NCBI RefSeq assembly: GCF_947499215.1
Contig: NZ_CANMNI010000001.1
Location: 1,240,001-1,304,000 of the forward strand
DNA: 64,000 nt
Origin: an uncultured Pontibacter sp.
GTDB taxonomy: Bacteria > Bacteroidota > Bacteroidia > Cytophagales > Hymenobacteraceae
Reading direction: 5' to 3'
The translations under genes were made by a program, and so were the position numbers. Numbering within the stretch: position 1 is the first letter of the stretch; every line of letters begins with the position of its first letter. The notes beneath the pieces were generated by a model. That model made no database searches and was not told the DNA's origin. It saw nothing but the letters and a program-made list of their open reading frames with translations. Shown one piece after another: positions 41,011-50,012 of the stretch.

Positions 41011-42762
41011 ATGCTAACCACTCTGCTCTTGGCCGCGCTGCTGGCTACCGGAACACCAGACAAAACTGACCTCAAAACGCCTTACGAGAAAGGCAACAAG
41101 AACCAGACCGCCACTTACGACGAAGCCATCGACTGGTACCGCAAACTCGACGCCGCTTACGACGAAGTGAAAATGGTGCCTTACGGCTATACCGACTCCG
41201 GCCGACTGCTGCATTTGGTCATCATTTCAACTGACATAGACTTCGATCCGCGCTCTATTAAACAGAAGGACAAGCGTGTGCTACTGATCCAGAACGGCAT
41301 CCATCCGGGTGAGCCCGAAGGTATAGACGCCACCATGCTGCTCGCCCGCGACTACCTGCAGGATAAAAGCAAGCGCCAGCAACTCGACAATGTGGTGCTG
41401 ACCATCATACCTGTCTACAATATCGGCGGGGCGCTAAATCGCAACAGCCATACCCGCACCAACCAGAACGGACCGGAGAGCTATGGCTTCCGGGGCAATG
41501 CCCGCAACCTCGATCTGAACCGCGACTACCTCAAGACCGATTCTAAAAACGCCCAGACCTTTCATCTCATCTACCGCGATTGGGATCCGGACGTATTCAT
41601 GGACAACCATACCTCCAACGGCGCCGATTACCAGCACGTCATGACGCTGATCGCTACACAGCACAACAAACTAAACCCCACGCTGGCCGGCTACCTGCAG
41701 GGCAAAATGCTACCTGCGCTGTACGAGGGGATGAAGAAAGACAAATTTCCGATGGTGCCTTACATGAATACAATTGGCGAAACGCCGGAGAAAGGTATAC
41801 TGGGTTTTATGGAGTCACCACGCTATGCCACTGGCTATACGGCGCTCTACAACACCATCGGGTTCGTACCAGAAACGCACATGCTCAAGCCTTTCGACCA
41901 GCGGGTGCAGTCGACTTACAAATTGATGGAGCATATGATCAGCACCGTGAGCCGCGACGCCAAAGAGATCGGTGAACTCCGTGCCAAAGCCAAGCAGGAG
42001 ACGCTCACACAGAAAAATTTCGCGCTGGACTGGAAATTGGATACCACCAAAGTAAAGCAAATCCCATTCTTGGGATATGCCGCCAAGTATAAACCAAGCG
42101 AAGTGAGCGGACTTGAGCGCCTATACTACGACCGCAAAGCCCCCTACTCCACCAACATCAACTATTACAATACCTATACCCCGACCGTAACAGTAGAGAA
42201 GCCGGTAGCCTACATCATTCCGCAGGCATGGCGCGAGGTGATTGACCGCCTAAAGCTGAACAAAGTGGAGATGCGCCAGTTGAAGCGCGACACGACCCTC
42301 ACTTTGGATACCTACTACATCTCCGACTACAAAACATCACCTCGCCCCTACGAAGGTCACTACCTGCACTACGGCACCCAAGTGGAGACCCGCACCATGC
42401 CGCGCCAGCTCCTGAAAGGCGACTATGTGGTATACCTGAATCAGGAATCGAACCGCTTTTTGGTGGAAGCCTTGGAGCCGCAGGCTGTGGACTCCTACTT
42501 CAACTGGAATTTCTTCGACGGCATCCTGATGCAGAAAGAGTACTTCTCGAGTTATGTATTTGAGGATTTGGCGGCGGATATTCTGAAGCAGAACCCGGAC
42601 CTTCGCAAGCAGTTGGAAGCTCGCAAGAAAGAAGACCCGGAGTTTGCCAAGAACGCCCGCGCCCAGTTGGACTTTGTATATAGGAACTCTCCACATTATG
42701 AGCCTACCCACCAGATGTACCCGGTAGGCCGATTGATGCAGGATGTGAAACTGCCGTTGTAA
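41011..42762 (+). CDS. Exported M14 family zinc carboxypeptidase
   Basis: A 583-residue secreted metallopeptidase of the M14 type. Signal peptide at residues 1-15. Zinc ligands: HPGE in QNGIHPGEPEGID near residue 98, then the histidine of DNHTSNG. The catalytic Glu is likely in GFVPETHMLKPFD. Other M14 features include NRNSHTRTNQNGPESYGFRGNARNLDLNRDY split over a conserved loop. It probably trims peptides or peptidoglycan in the periplasm. A strong terminator follows 18 bases after the stop. Confidence 0.9.
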   Translation: MLTTLLLAALLATGTPDKTDLKTPYEKGNKNQTATYDEAIDWYRKLDAAYDEVKMVPYGYTDSGRLLHLVIISTDIDFDPRSIKQKDKRVLLIQNGIHPGEPEGIDATMLLARDYLQDKSKRQQLDNVVLTIIPVYNIGGALNRNSHTRTNQNGPESYGFRGNARNLDLNRDYLKTDSKNAQTFHLIYRDWDPDVFMDNHTSNGADYQHVMTLIATQHNKLNPTLAGYLQGKMLPALYEGMKKDKFPMVPYMNTIGETPEKGILGFMESPRYATGYTALYNTIGFVPETHMLKPFDQRVQSTYKLMEHMISTVSRDAKEIGELRAKAKQETLTQKNFALDWKLDTTKVKQIPFLGYAAKYKPSEVSGLERLYYDRKAPYSTNINYYNTYTPTVTVEKPVAYIIPQAWREVIDRLKLNKVEMRQLKRDTTLTLDTYYISDYKTSPRPYEGHYLHYGTQVETRTMPRQLLKGDYVVYLNQESNRFLVEALEPQAVDSYFNWNFFDGILMQKEYFSSYVFEDLAADILKQNPDLRKQLEARKKEDPEFAKNARAQLDFVYRNSPHYEPTHQMYPVGRLMQDVKLPL

Positions 42763-42780
42763 AAACAGAATAGCGTTATA

Positions 42781-42819
42781 AAAGCGAAAGCCACCTTCAT
42801 CGGGTGGCTTTCGCTTTTT
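42781..42819 (+). terminator. Terminator after the M14 gene
   Basis: AAAGCGAAAGCCACC pairs with GGTGGCTTTCGCTTT and is followed by more T residues. Confidence 0.88.
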
Positions 42820-42896
42820 AGGCATAATTAAGAACCCTATATTTGTATACACAAGCTTGCCAATTACGTAAAGCCGTTCGACTGAAACCCTAAAAA

Positions 42897-44378
42897 ATGC
42901 GAAAAACCTCATACCTCTTCCCACTGCTGGGTCTCGCCCTGATCAGCTTTGACAGCTGCACGGGTTCCAACACAAGTACCAGTACAACCGAAACCAACGC
43001 CAACACCGTAGCCGAAACCTCTGCCAAAGAAATGGCCTTGACTGAGGCACAGCTCGAAAAAGCCCGCACCAGTTACGCCAGCTACTGCTCTGGCTGCCAT
43101 GGCGAACAGATGGAGGCTTTCACCGACCGCAAATGGAAGCACGGCAACTCCGCTGAAAACCTTTTCGCGGCCATCAAGCATGGCTACCCCGACGAAGGCA
43201 TGCCCGCCTTTGAGCAGACTTTCACGGACGACGAGATTACCGGATTGGTGGCTTACATACAGGAAGGTATACAGAATGTGAAGCAATACGACTTCAGTGA
43301 AGAAACCGCTGCCACCGAAGTTTATACCTCCGAAGCGCTTAGCTACCGCCTCGACACCGTGGCAACAGGTTTGGAGATTCCGTGGGGAATGGCTTTCCTG
43401 CCAAACGGTGACATGCTGATCACAGACCGTAACGGGGCCTTCTACCGTTTGCCAAAAGGGAACCGCCAACTGCAGAAGATTGCCGGTGCTCCCGAAGTAC
43501 TGGCACAGGGTCAAGGTGGTTTGCTGGATGTGGAGTTGCATCCGGATTTTGCAAAGAACAATACCATCTTCCTCTCCTACTCTGCTGTCAAGCAGGAAGG
43601 TGACCAGACGCTTTCGACTACCGCTGTGATGCGAGCCAAACTGGAGGGCAATAAACTAACAGGTCAGAAGGTGATTTTCGAGGCGCAACCATGGGCCAGA
43701 ACCCGCCACCACTACGGTTCTCGACTGGAGTTTGGACGTGACGGCATGTTATATGTTACGGTTGGTGACCGCGGCCAGCACCATGAAAACGCCCAAACCA
43801 TCGAGCGTGCACCGGGCAAGGTACACCGCATTAAAGACGACGGTACTATACCTGCCGATAACCCATACGTGAATGAGAAAAATGCCATTGCCTCCATCTG
43901 GACCATCGGCAACCGCAACATCCAAGGCATGGTGATACACCCGCAGACAGGCGCTATCTGGACCAACGAGCACGGTCCTCGTGGTGGCGATGAAGTGAAC
44001 ATCGCCGAGAAGGGCAAGAACTACGGCTGGCCTGTTATCTCTTACGGCATCAACTATAATGGCACCGTGCTGACTGAACTGACCAAGAAAGAAGGTATGG
44101 AGCAGCCGCTTTGGTACTGGGTACCTTCGATCGGACCATCGGGCATGGCCTTCGTGACGGGCAACCGCTACAAAGGCTGGGAAGGTGACCTGCTGGTAGG
44201 CTCCCTCCGCTTCCAGTTCCTGAGCAAGCTCAAAATGGATGGCAACAAGATTGTGAGCGAAGAGAAATTACTCAAAAACATCGGTCGTCTTCGTGACGTG
44301 AAGATGGGTCCGGACGGGTATATCTATGTGGCGGTGGAGAGCCCGGGTACGATTTATAGGGTGGTGCCGGTGGAGTAA
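42897..44378 (+). CDS. Cytochrome c fused to a PQQ-type sugar dehydrogenase propeller
   Basis: A 493-residue lipoprotein-type enzyme. A signal peptide with a lipobox-like FDSCTGS (about Cys21) is followed by a class I cytochrome c domain (CSGCHGEQMEAF, heme CxxCH near residue 65, and GMPAFEQTFTDDEI with the distal Met). From about residue 150 comes a glucose/sorbosone dehydrogenase propeller: PWGMAFLPNGDMLITDRNG, LYVTVGDRGQHHENAQ and NEHGPRGGDEVN, the last a classical PQQ/metal region. The enzyme would oxidise an aldose in the periplasm and pass electrons to its own heme. Single gene. Confidence 0.9.
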   Translation: MRKTSYLFPLLGLALISFDSCTGSNTSTSTTETNANTVAETSAKEMALTEAQLEKARTSYASYCSGCHGEQMEAFTDRKWKHGNSAENLFAAIKHGYPDEGMPAFEQTFTDDEITGLVAYIQEGIQNVKQYDFSEETAATEVYTSEALSYRLDTVATGLEIPWGMAFLPNGDMLITDRNGAFYRLPKGNRQLQKIAGAPEVLAQGQGGLLDVELHPDFAKNNTIFLSYSAVKQEGDQTLSTTAVMRAKLEGNKLTGQKVIFEAQPWARTRHHYGSRLEFGRDGMLYVTVGDRGQHHENAQTIERAPGKVHRIKDDGTIPADNPYVNEKNAIASIWTIGNRNIQGMVIHPQTGAIWTNEHGPRGGDEVNIAEKGKNYGWPVISYGINYNGTVLTELTKKEGMEQPLWYWVPSIGPSGMAFVTGNRYKGWEGDLLVGSLRFQFLSKLKMDGNKIVSEEKLLKNIGRLRDVKMGPDGYIYVAVESPGTIYRVVPVE

Positions 44379-44398
44379 GGATAGTTCTCCACTACACT

Positions 44399-44476
44399 GA
44401 ACCCACCCCTAACCCCTCCCAAGAGGGGAATATCTCCTATATAATAATTCACCTCCTCAGAGGGGCAGGGTGGTTT
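44399..44476. repeat. Inverted pair of family B repeats
   Basis: A forward copy (CCCACCCCTAACCCCTCCC at 44401-) ends in AGAGGGG, and an inverted copy runs to 44476 (TCAGAGGGGCAGGGTGGTT). They sit head to head 20 bases apart. Confidence 0.65.
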
Positions 44477-44490
44477 TACCAGATAAAGCA

Positions 44491-44526
44491 AAAAGGTCAG
44501 GCTCCAACAAAAGAGCCTGACCTTTT
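44491..44526 (-). terminator. Terminator after the M19 gene
   Basis: AAAAGGTCAGGCTC pairs perfectly with GAGCCTGACCTTTT. It lies 24 bases after the stop of the minus-strand dipeptidase gene. Confidence 0.8.
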
Positions 44527-44549
44527 CACTTATACCTATACCTGCCTTT

Positions 44550-45749
44550 CTAGCCTCCCACATTCGCCCTTAGCACGCGCAGGAAGTTCTCGCCCAATAT
44601 CTTTTTGATATCCTCCTCGCTATACCCTCTGGCTAGCAACTCACGGGTAATGACTGGCATATCGGCGACGCTGTCGAGCTGCTGGGGCGTGGAGCTGATG
44701 CCGTCGAAGTCGGAGCCGAGGCCTACGTAGTCGACGCCTACCAGTTTAACGATGTGGTCAAGATGGTCGAGTAGCAGGGAGAGTGGTGGCCGCAATTGGG
44801 AGGCTTCCTCCGGATAGTGCTCCATCGCCCAGTCATAGATCTGGATGGAGTTTTTCCCCTCCTTGCGTAGGGAGTCAACTTCAGTCTGGTGCTTCGTCCG
44901 GAAAGCATTCATGCGTTTGTCGTAGTCTGGGTCCAGAAAACCGGAGAAGAAGTTAAGATGAATGACACCGCCGTTTTTGGCAATGGCTTGTATTTGATCG
45001 TCCTTCAGATTTCGAAAATGCGGATTGAATTGATGTACGCAGCTGTGCGAGATCAGTACCGGCTTAGTGGTAGTGGCCATCGCATCCCAGAAAGTGCGCT
45101 CGCCTACATGGCTCAGGTCAACCAACATACCTAACTCGTTCATTTTACGAACTACCTGCTTGCCAAACCTTGTCAAACCCAATTTGCGGTTCTTGGGCAG
45201 CTTTCCACTGGTTTCGTCCATAGCCGAAGTGGCCCATGGGGTGGAGTTGTTCCAAGTCAGGGTCATGTAGATAGTGCCGCGTTTGTGCAGTTCCTCCAGA
45301 TACTTCAGGTTGCTTTCCATCATGTGGCCGCCCTCTACTCCGATCATGGTGGCCAGTTTATTCTGTTCCACCGCCTGCCTGATGTCCTCAGGCGTTCTGG
45401 CGATCATCATTTTATCCGGATTGCGCTCTACAATGGAGTAAAGTGAGTCGATCTGGCGATTGGCATACTTAAACCCCTTGCCTTTTCCATACGTCTCGTC
45501 GCTCCACACCGAGAAAATCTGCACATCTACTCCACCCTCTTTAAAGCGGGCCAAGTCGGAGTGTGTTTTACCGCGCAGATCGTCCTCGAGCCGCAGACCT
45601 TCAAGTACTGAAATGAGCACATCATTATGCGTATCCACTACAATAGCCTGCTCGTGCAGTTCCCTGTAATCTTGCGCCGAAGCGGTGAAACTGCCTAAAA
45701 AAATCGCAGCGACCGCCAAGCCGCTGACCAATCGTTTTTTCTGAATCAT
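44550..45749 (-). CDS. Exported M19 (renal-type) dipeptidase
   Basis: A 399-residue zinc dipeptidase with a signal peptide (about 1-25, ending FTASAQ). M19 signatures are IVVDTHNDVLISVLEG (HxD), GVEGGHMMESN (bridging Glu), VDLSHVGERTFWD and ISHSCVHQFNPHFRN. It would cleave dipeptides, perhaps L,D- or D-amino-containing ones, in the periplasm. Single gene with its own terminator. Confidence 0.94.
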   Translation of the reverse strand: MIQKKRLVSGLAVAAIFLGSFTASAQDYRELHEQAIVVDTHNDVLISVLEGLRLEDDLRGKTHSDLARFKEGGVDVQIFSVWSDETYGKGKGFKYANRQIDSLYSIVERNPDKMMIARTPEDIRQAVEQNKLATMIGVEGGHMMESNLKYLEELHKRGTIYMTLTWNNSTPWATSAMDETSGKLPKNRKLGLTRFGKQVVRKMNELGMLVDLSHVGERTFWDAMATTTKPVLISHSCVHQFNPHFRNLKDDQIQAIAKNGGVIHLNFFSGFLDPDYDKRMNAFRTKHQTEVDSLRKEGKNSIQIYDWAMEHYPEEASQLRPPLSLLLDHLDHIVKLVGVDYVGLGSDFDGISSTPQQLDSVADMPVITRELLARGYSEEDIKKILGENFLRVLRANVGG

Positions 45750-45853
45750 AGTTTATACCTGTTTTGCCGGCAGTCCAGCAGGTTGTCCACCTACTTTCCT
45801 GATGCTATACCTGTTCAAGATAGCCAAAAGCACGGACAATACCTACCTTGGTG

Positions 45854-46447
45854 CTATACCTTAGGGGTGAATACAAAGCAGCCTATTTTGTCCGGGTGAT
45901 CCTGCACCAGATCCGATGCATGCTGCTGGCGAAGCATCCATAGGATGAGCAAATCGCCTGCAGCGGCCATGCTAAAGAAAAGACCGAAGAGAAAAAGCAG
46001 GAAGTGCCCCATAGCTATACCTGCCAGCGCTGGCAGCAGCCCCATCACCAAGCCCGGCATCATCCCGCCAATGACATACTGCTTAAGCGGCAACACCTCT
46101 TTGCAGTGGCAATAGGGCGTCAGCATTTTCCAGTATACCCCATACTTAATCGATTTGAGTCCGTTTTTGCAGAAAATCGCCCACGTGAGGCCGTGCAGCA
46201 GTTCGTGCACTATGGCTCCCAACACGAAAACCACCAGCATCAGCATAGGCGAGATCAGTAGCAGGTCGCGGTGCACGCGTACGAGCTCTCCCAGATTTTG
46301 AGAAAAGAACTGTTCAGGCCAAACCAGCAGATAGGCCACGCCATAAATCAGCAGAATCGGCACGATGAATACCAGCGCCCGGACATTGGCCTCGGCGGCT
46401 GTCATGCTAAGTTCTATCTGCTCGTATTTTTCTTTTTCTACTTTCAT
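45854..46447 (-). CDS. DUF3267 membrane zincin-like protein
   Basis: A 197-residue membrane protein of the DUF3267 family. Four or five hydrophobic segments surround an HExxH-type motif (VHELLHGLTWAIFCKNG), a possible metal site. YCHCKEVLPLKQYVIGGMMPG is the second signature, and LVMGLLPALAGIAMGH marks the third membrane region. It may be a membrane protease, but no substrate is known. A 75-base gap separates it from the divergent DUF2490 gene. Confidence 0.85.
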   Translation of the reverse strand: MKVEKEKYEQIELSMTAAEANVRALVFIVPILLIYGVAYLLVWPEQFFSQNLGELVRVHRDLLLISPMLMLVVFVLGAIVHELLHGLTWAIFCKNGLKSIKYGVYWKMLTPYCHCKEVLPLKQYVIGGMMPGLVMGLLPALAGIAMGHFLLFLFGLFFSMAAAGDLLILWMLRQQHASDLVQDHPDKIGCFVFTPKV

Positions 46448-46530
46448 GTGAAGTTTAATACTCCTAACTACTAAAAAATAGGCAAATATTCAAGTTGATT
46501 TTCAGTCTTTTGGGGCTGACCTTTGCCTTT

Positions 46531-47283
46531 ATGAATAGCAAAAGCATACTCTTCAAACTCGTGATGTGCCTAGGTCTGCTCGCATGGCTAAACTCTTCGG
46601 CCCAAGCGCAGAGCGAGCGCACCAAAGACTTTAACAACAACGGCTGGTACATGTACTTCGGCGACCACAAGCTCAGCAACAAGTGGGGACTGCATACGGA
46701 GGTGCAATGGCGCCGCCACAATATACTCAAAGACCCGCAGCAGTTGCTTATCCGCACCGGTATGAACTACGACCTCACCCCCTCCGCCATGTTCACGCTG
46801 GGCTATGGCTACATCGAGACGCACCCCTATGGCGACTACCCTGCACCCGGCACCTTTCCAGAGCACCGCATCTACCAGCAGCTGCAGCTCAAGAACAGCG
46901 TGGCCCGGGTTGGGCTGATGCACCGTTACCGCCTCGAGCAGCGCTGGGTCAGACCGGCTGGTGCCGAGAGCTCCACCTACCTGAACCGAGCCCGCTACAT
47001 GCTCAAGGCCACCCTTCCGCTTATCGGAAGCACCATCGATGCCGGGGAGCCTTTTCTGGCTGCGTATGATGAGATTTTCGTGGGATTCGGAAACAACATA
47101 CAGCGCAACATATTTGACCAGAACCGCGCCTATGCGGCCCTCGGCTATAAAATAAGTGACGCCGCTACACTCGAGCTAGGCTATCTGAACCAGATCGTGC
47201 AGAAAGCCAATGGGGTAGTATTCGAGCACAACCACACCCTGCAGGTGAGTTTGTTCTATAACCTGAATTTCAGCCAGCAGTAG
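46531..47283 (+). CDS. DUF2490 outer-membrane-like protein
   Basis: A 250-residue exported protein with a signal peptide (MNSKSILFKLVMCLGLLAWLN, cut near SSAQAQ). DUF2490 features are GWYMYFGDHKLSNKWGLHTE and the alternating strands of a small barrel (PSAMFTLGYGYIET, VARVGLMHRYRLEQRW, ending VSLFYNLNF). The start at 46531 is preferred to the TTG at 46495 because it gives a clean signal peptide. Function unknown. A strong terminator lies 56 bases downstream. Confidence 0.85.
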   Translation: MNSKSILFKLVMCLGLLAWLNSSAQAQSERTKDFNNNGWYMYFGDHKLSNKWGLHTEVQWRRHNILKDPQQLLIRTGMNYDLTPSAMFTLGYGYIETHPYGDYPAPGTFPEHRIYQQLQLKNSVARVGLMHRYRLEQRWVRPAGAESSTYLNRARYMLKATLPLIGSTIDAGEPFLAAYDEIFVGFGNNIQRNIFDQNRAYAALGYKISDAATLELGYLNQIVQKANGVVFEHNHTLQVSLFYNLNFSQQ

Positions 47284-47338
47284 CCCCCCACATCAGTACG
47301 ATTTTTCCGGCAGCTAAAATCGACTCACTCCTACTATC

Positions 47339-47380
47339 AGCACCCGGGCAGGCATCCCCACCTGCCCGGGTGCTTTTTTA
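47339..47380 (+). terminator. Terminator after the DUF2490 gene
   Basis: AGCACCCGGGCAGG pairs perfectly with CCTGCCCGGGTGCT and is followed by six T residues. Confidence 0.9.
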
Positions 47381-47383
47381 TGC

Positions 47384-47413
47384 TTGACCAGTATCTGAAA
47401 ACAGGTATATTTG
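47384..47413 (+). promoter_or_regulatory. Promoter of the ABC transporter operon
   Basis: TTG at 47384-47386, 19 bases, then TATATTTG at 47406-47413. This is the best -33/-7 fit to the Bacteroidota consensus in the window, 17 bases before the ATG. Confidence 0.65.
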
Positions 47414-47430
47414 TCTAAACCACCCAAGTT

Positions 47431-48327
47431 ATGGCAACAGTCTTATACCTTGATGAACTTTCTAAAAAATACGGGAGCCTGCAGGCCGTAGATCGGCTAA
47501 GCCTGCAAGTGGAGGCGGGCAGTATCTACGGTTTGCTCGGACCGAACGGCAGCGGCAAAACCACCACACTGGGCATGGTGCTTGATGTGGTGCGGCCCAG
47601 CGGGGGAAGTTTTTTATGGTTCGGTCACTCCATCAGCAGGGAAAGCAAACAGCGGGTGGGCGCTCTGCTCGAAACGCCCAACTTCTACCCTTACCTCACG
47701 GCCAAACGCAACCTCGAGGTGGTGGCCGACACTAAGCAGGCGGATCATAAGCAGATCAACAAAATGCTCGACATGGTGGGCCTTGGCACGCGTAGCCACA
47801 CCACCTTTAAGGGATTCTCACTGGGTATGAAGCAACGGTTGGCCTTGGCCGCCGCCATGCTCAACGACCCGGAGGTGCTTGTGCTCGATGAGCCGACCAA
47901 CGGACTCGATCCACAAGGTATAGCCGAGGTGCGTGACCTCATCATGCGCATCGCCGCACAGGGCAAGACCATTATTCTGGCCAGCCACCTGCTCGACGAG
48001 GTGGAGAAGGTATGCAGCCATGTGGCCGTGCTACAGGCAGGCAAGCTGAAGGCGAACGGACCGGTTGGCAATATCCTGTCGGCGCACGATCAACTCATTA
48101 TTAGCGCTGAAGAACTGGCCCCTGTGCTGCAACTCTTGGAGCGACTTCCTTATATCATGCAGTTCGCGCAGGAAAAGGATTACATCATACTCACTCTAGA
48201 CCAAGGCTACAGCAGTACCGACCTCAACCGCGATATGTTTGCACAGGGCATCGTGCTGTCTCAACTGCTCGTGCGCCGCAAGAGTCTGGAGGCGCAGTTC
48301 CTAGAGATCACCCAAAAAGAAGCTTAA
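47431..48327 (+). CDS. ABC transporter ATP-binding protein
   Basis: A 298-residue ATPase. Walker A GLLGPNGSGKTTT at about residues 34-46, signature FSLGMKQRLALAAAML, Walker B VLVLDEPTNGLDPQG and the switch His in ILASHLLDE are all intact. The long C-terminal extension of about 80 residues resembles that of NatA/BcrA-type exporters. Partner of the permease gene that follows after one base. Substrate unknown; such exporters often handle small toxic compounds or ions. Confidence 0.94.
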   Translation: MATVLYLDELSKKYGSLQAVDRLSLQVEAGSIYGLLGPNGSGKTTTLGMVLDVVRPSGGSFLWFGHSISRESKQRVGALLETPNFYPYLTAKRNLEVVADTKQADHKQINKMLDMVGLGTRSHTTFKGFSLGMKQRLALAAAMLNDPEVLVLDEPTNGLDPQGIAEVRDLIMRIAAQGKTIILASHLLDEVEKVCSHVAVLQAGKLKANGPVGNILSAHDQLIISAEELAPVLQLLERLPYIMQFAQEKDYIILTLDQGYSSTDLNRDMFAQGIVLSQLLVRRKSLEAQFLEITQKEA

Positions 48328-48328
48328 C

Positions 48329-49099
48329 ATGAACCTGCTACGAACCGAATTCAGGAAAATACTTCCCTACCGTACCTTCTGGGTGATACTGGGCATTTAT
48401 GTGCTGCTACTTTTACTTGTCCTCTATGTCAGCCGTAACGTTACCATCAGCGGGCAGTCTCTGGGCAACTCGCTCTATGAGTTCCCGGGGCTTTGGGGTC
48501 GTTTTACGTACATCGCCTATTTCTTCAACCTGCTACTGGGTATACTAGTCATTGTGCTTGTCACAGACGAGTACAGCTTCCGGACTATAAGGCAGCAGGT
48601 GATTGACGGACGCTCCCGTGCGGAGGTGGTATTAGCGAAATTTTACGTGGTGCTGGGGCTGTCCGTATTCAGTACGGTCTTCCTGTTGGTGCTAGGGCTT
48701 TTTTTTGGCTTATTTTTCAGCTCTAGCAAGAGTTTCAGTGCCGTGCTGGGGCAGATAGACCATCTCTCTTACTTTTTTGTGCAGTCCGTGGGGTATATGG
48801 CGCTGGCCATGTTCTTTGCATTCCTGATTCGGAAAAGCGGTTTGGCCATCATCGCCTTTCTGGCTTGGTCCAAGATTGTGGAGCCAATCCTACACCTACA
48901 GCTAGACGACAGCATAGACAAGTATATGCCGATGAAGGTATTCAGCAGCCTCACCCCCACACCGGGGCAGGAGATTATTGATCAGCTAACAACACCTACC
49001 ATGGCGCTGACGCCAGCATGGGCCGTACTGCCTGCTTTAGGGTATATTGCACTGCTCTTATTGGGAGCCATCCTGCTCGTACGTTTTAAGGATCTTTAG
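48329..49099 (+). CDS. ABC transporter permease
   Basis: A 256-residue membrane permease of the ABC-2 type with six predicted helices. The N terminus MNLLRTEFRKILPYRTFWVILGIYVL is typical of the group. VLVTDEYSFRTIRQQVIDGRSR contains the coupling helix in the first long loop. Single permease gene next to its ATPase; it probably works as a homodimer. Confidence 0.88.
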   Translation: MNLLRTEFRKILPYRTFWVILGIYVLLLLLVLYVSRNVTISGQSLGNSLYEFPGLWGRFTYIAYFFNLLLGILVIVLVTDEYSFRTIRQQVIDGRSRAEVVLAKFYVVLGLSVFSTVFLLVLGLFFGLFFSSSKSFSAVLGQIDHLSYFFVQSVGYMALAMFFAFLIRKSGLAIIAFLAWSKIVEPILHLQLDDSIDKYMPMKVFSSLTPTPGQEIIDQLTTPTMALTPAWAVLPALGYIALLLLGAILLVRFKDL

Positions 49100-49128
49100 T
49101 CGTCCACGAGGCAAAGGTTTATAAAATT

Positions 49129-49797
49129 TTATAGGGAGTTGTAGTAGTCTACAATTGATATAATGTGTTTCGGGTCATTAAAATCCAGTTTGTTCGCCCT
49201 CACATATTGCTTTACTTGACCTGACAGATTACCAAACATACGGAGGAGGTCCCTTTTCCTGTTGCGGATCGGCAAAATGTTATCATCGGGCAGCATAACA
49301 AAATAGTCTTCCTGAAGCTCCTCTGCCATACTTATAATATGCGGGTAAGCATAGCGGCGCGGGGAATCCTCAGTCGTCTTTTCCGCCCGAGCAGGGGTAA
49401 CATCTGTGTAGCGCTTCATCAGTACCATCTTGCCGTTGCATAATTGCTCAAAAAAGACTGGTTTCTTGAAATCGTCATGCTGCCTGCCTTGGTCCCAATA
49501 CAGTGTCCGAAATACCTGTTTCTTTCCCCTATACACTCCATTCACTTCGAAGTAATCTACATTAACCGGTGAAAAAGAGCTGATCTTGCCACTATCAGAA
49601 GCAATCTGAACGACATCTTTGGTGGGATAGTACACTAAAGCTCCTGTCAAGCTATCACCGGTAGAAAGGACTATCTTACCATAGAGCCAACCCTCCGTGT
49701 CAAATCCATCCCGATACTGGCCTTCTGCCATTTTAGGCCAACTCCCTACTGCCAGCCATACCACCAAAACTATATACTTAGAATTGAATTTTATCAT
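49129..49797 (-). CDS. Exported protein, unknown function
   Basis: I do not recognise this protein. I take the start at 49797 (MIKFNSKYIVLVVWLAVGS), which gives a clean signal peptide and 222 residues; the frame is open upstream to 49839. After the signal the chain is soluble and strand-rich, with KQVFRTLYWDQGRQHDDFKK and a C-terminal LLRMFGNLSGQVKQYVRANKL helical segment. It is convergent with the ABC permease gene, 29 bases from its end. Confidence 0.68.
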   Translation of the reverse strand: MIKFNSKYIVLVVWLAVGSWPKMAEGQYRDGFDTEGWLYGKIVLSTGDSLTGALVYYPTKDVVQIASDSGKISSFSPVNVDYFEVNGVYRGKKQVFRTLYWDQGRQHDDFKKPVFFEQLCNGKMVLMKRYTDVTPARAEKTTEDSPRRYAYPHIISMAEELQEDYFVMLPDDNILPIRNRKRDLLRMFGNLSGQVKQYVRANKLDFNDPKHIISIVDYYNSL

Positions 49798-49941
49798 ACG
49801 CACCACATAAAGAACATCATTACCCAATATCATCACCAACCATACAAGTATTTGTTTTACAAAGCCTTACAACTTATTAACGAAAGCTTATGACAATAGT
49901 ATGTAAAGGAAGTGTTAAAAAAAATATTGGATTAAAAACAA

Positions 49942-49970
49942 AAAAGCCCATACCTAAATGGCACGGGCTT
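49942..49970 (-). terminator. Terminator after ribBA
   Basis: AAAGCCC (49942-) pairs with GGGCTTT (to 49970) with a further CC/GG pair inside the loop side. The A-rich left side gives a U tract on the minus strand. It lies 43 bases past the ribBA stop. Confidence 0.6.
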
Positions 49971-50012
49971 TGCTGCAGAAAACCAGCTATTGCTTAGCTG
50001 GTTCTACTATAT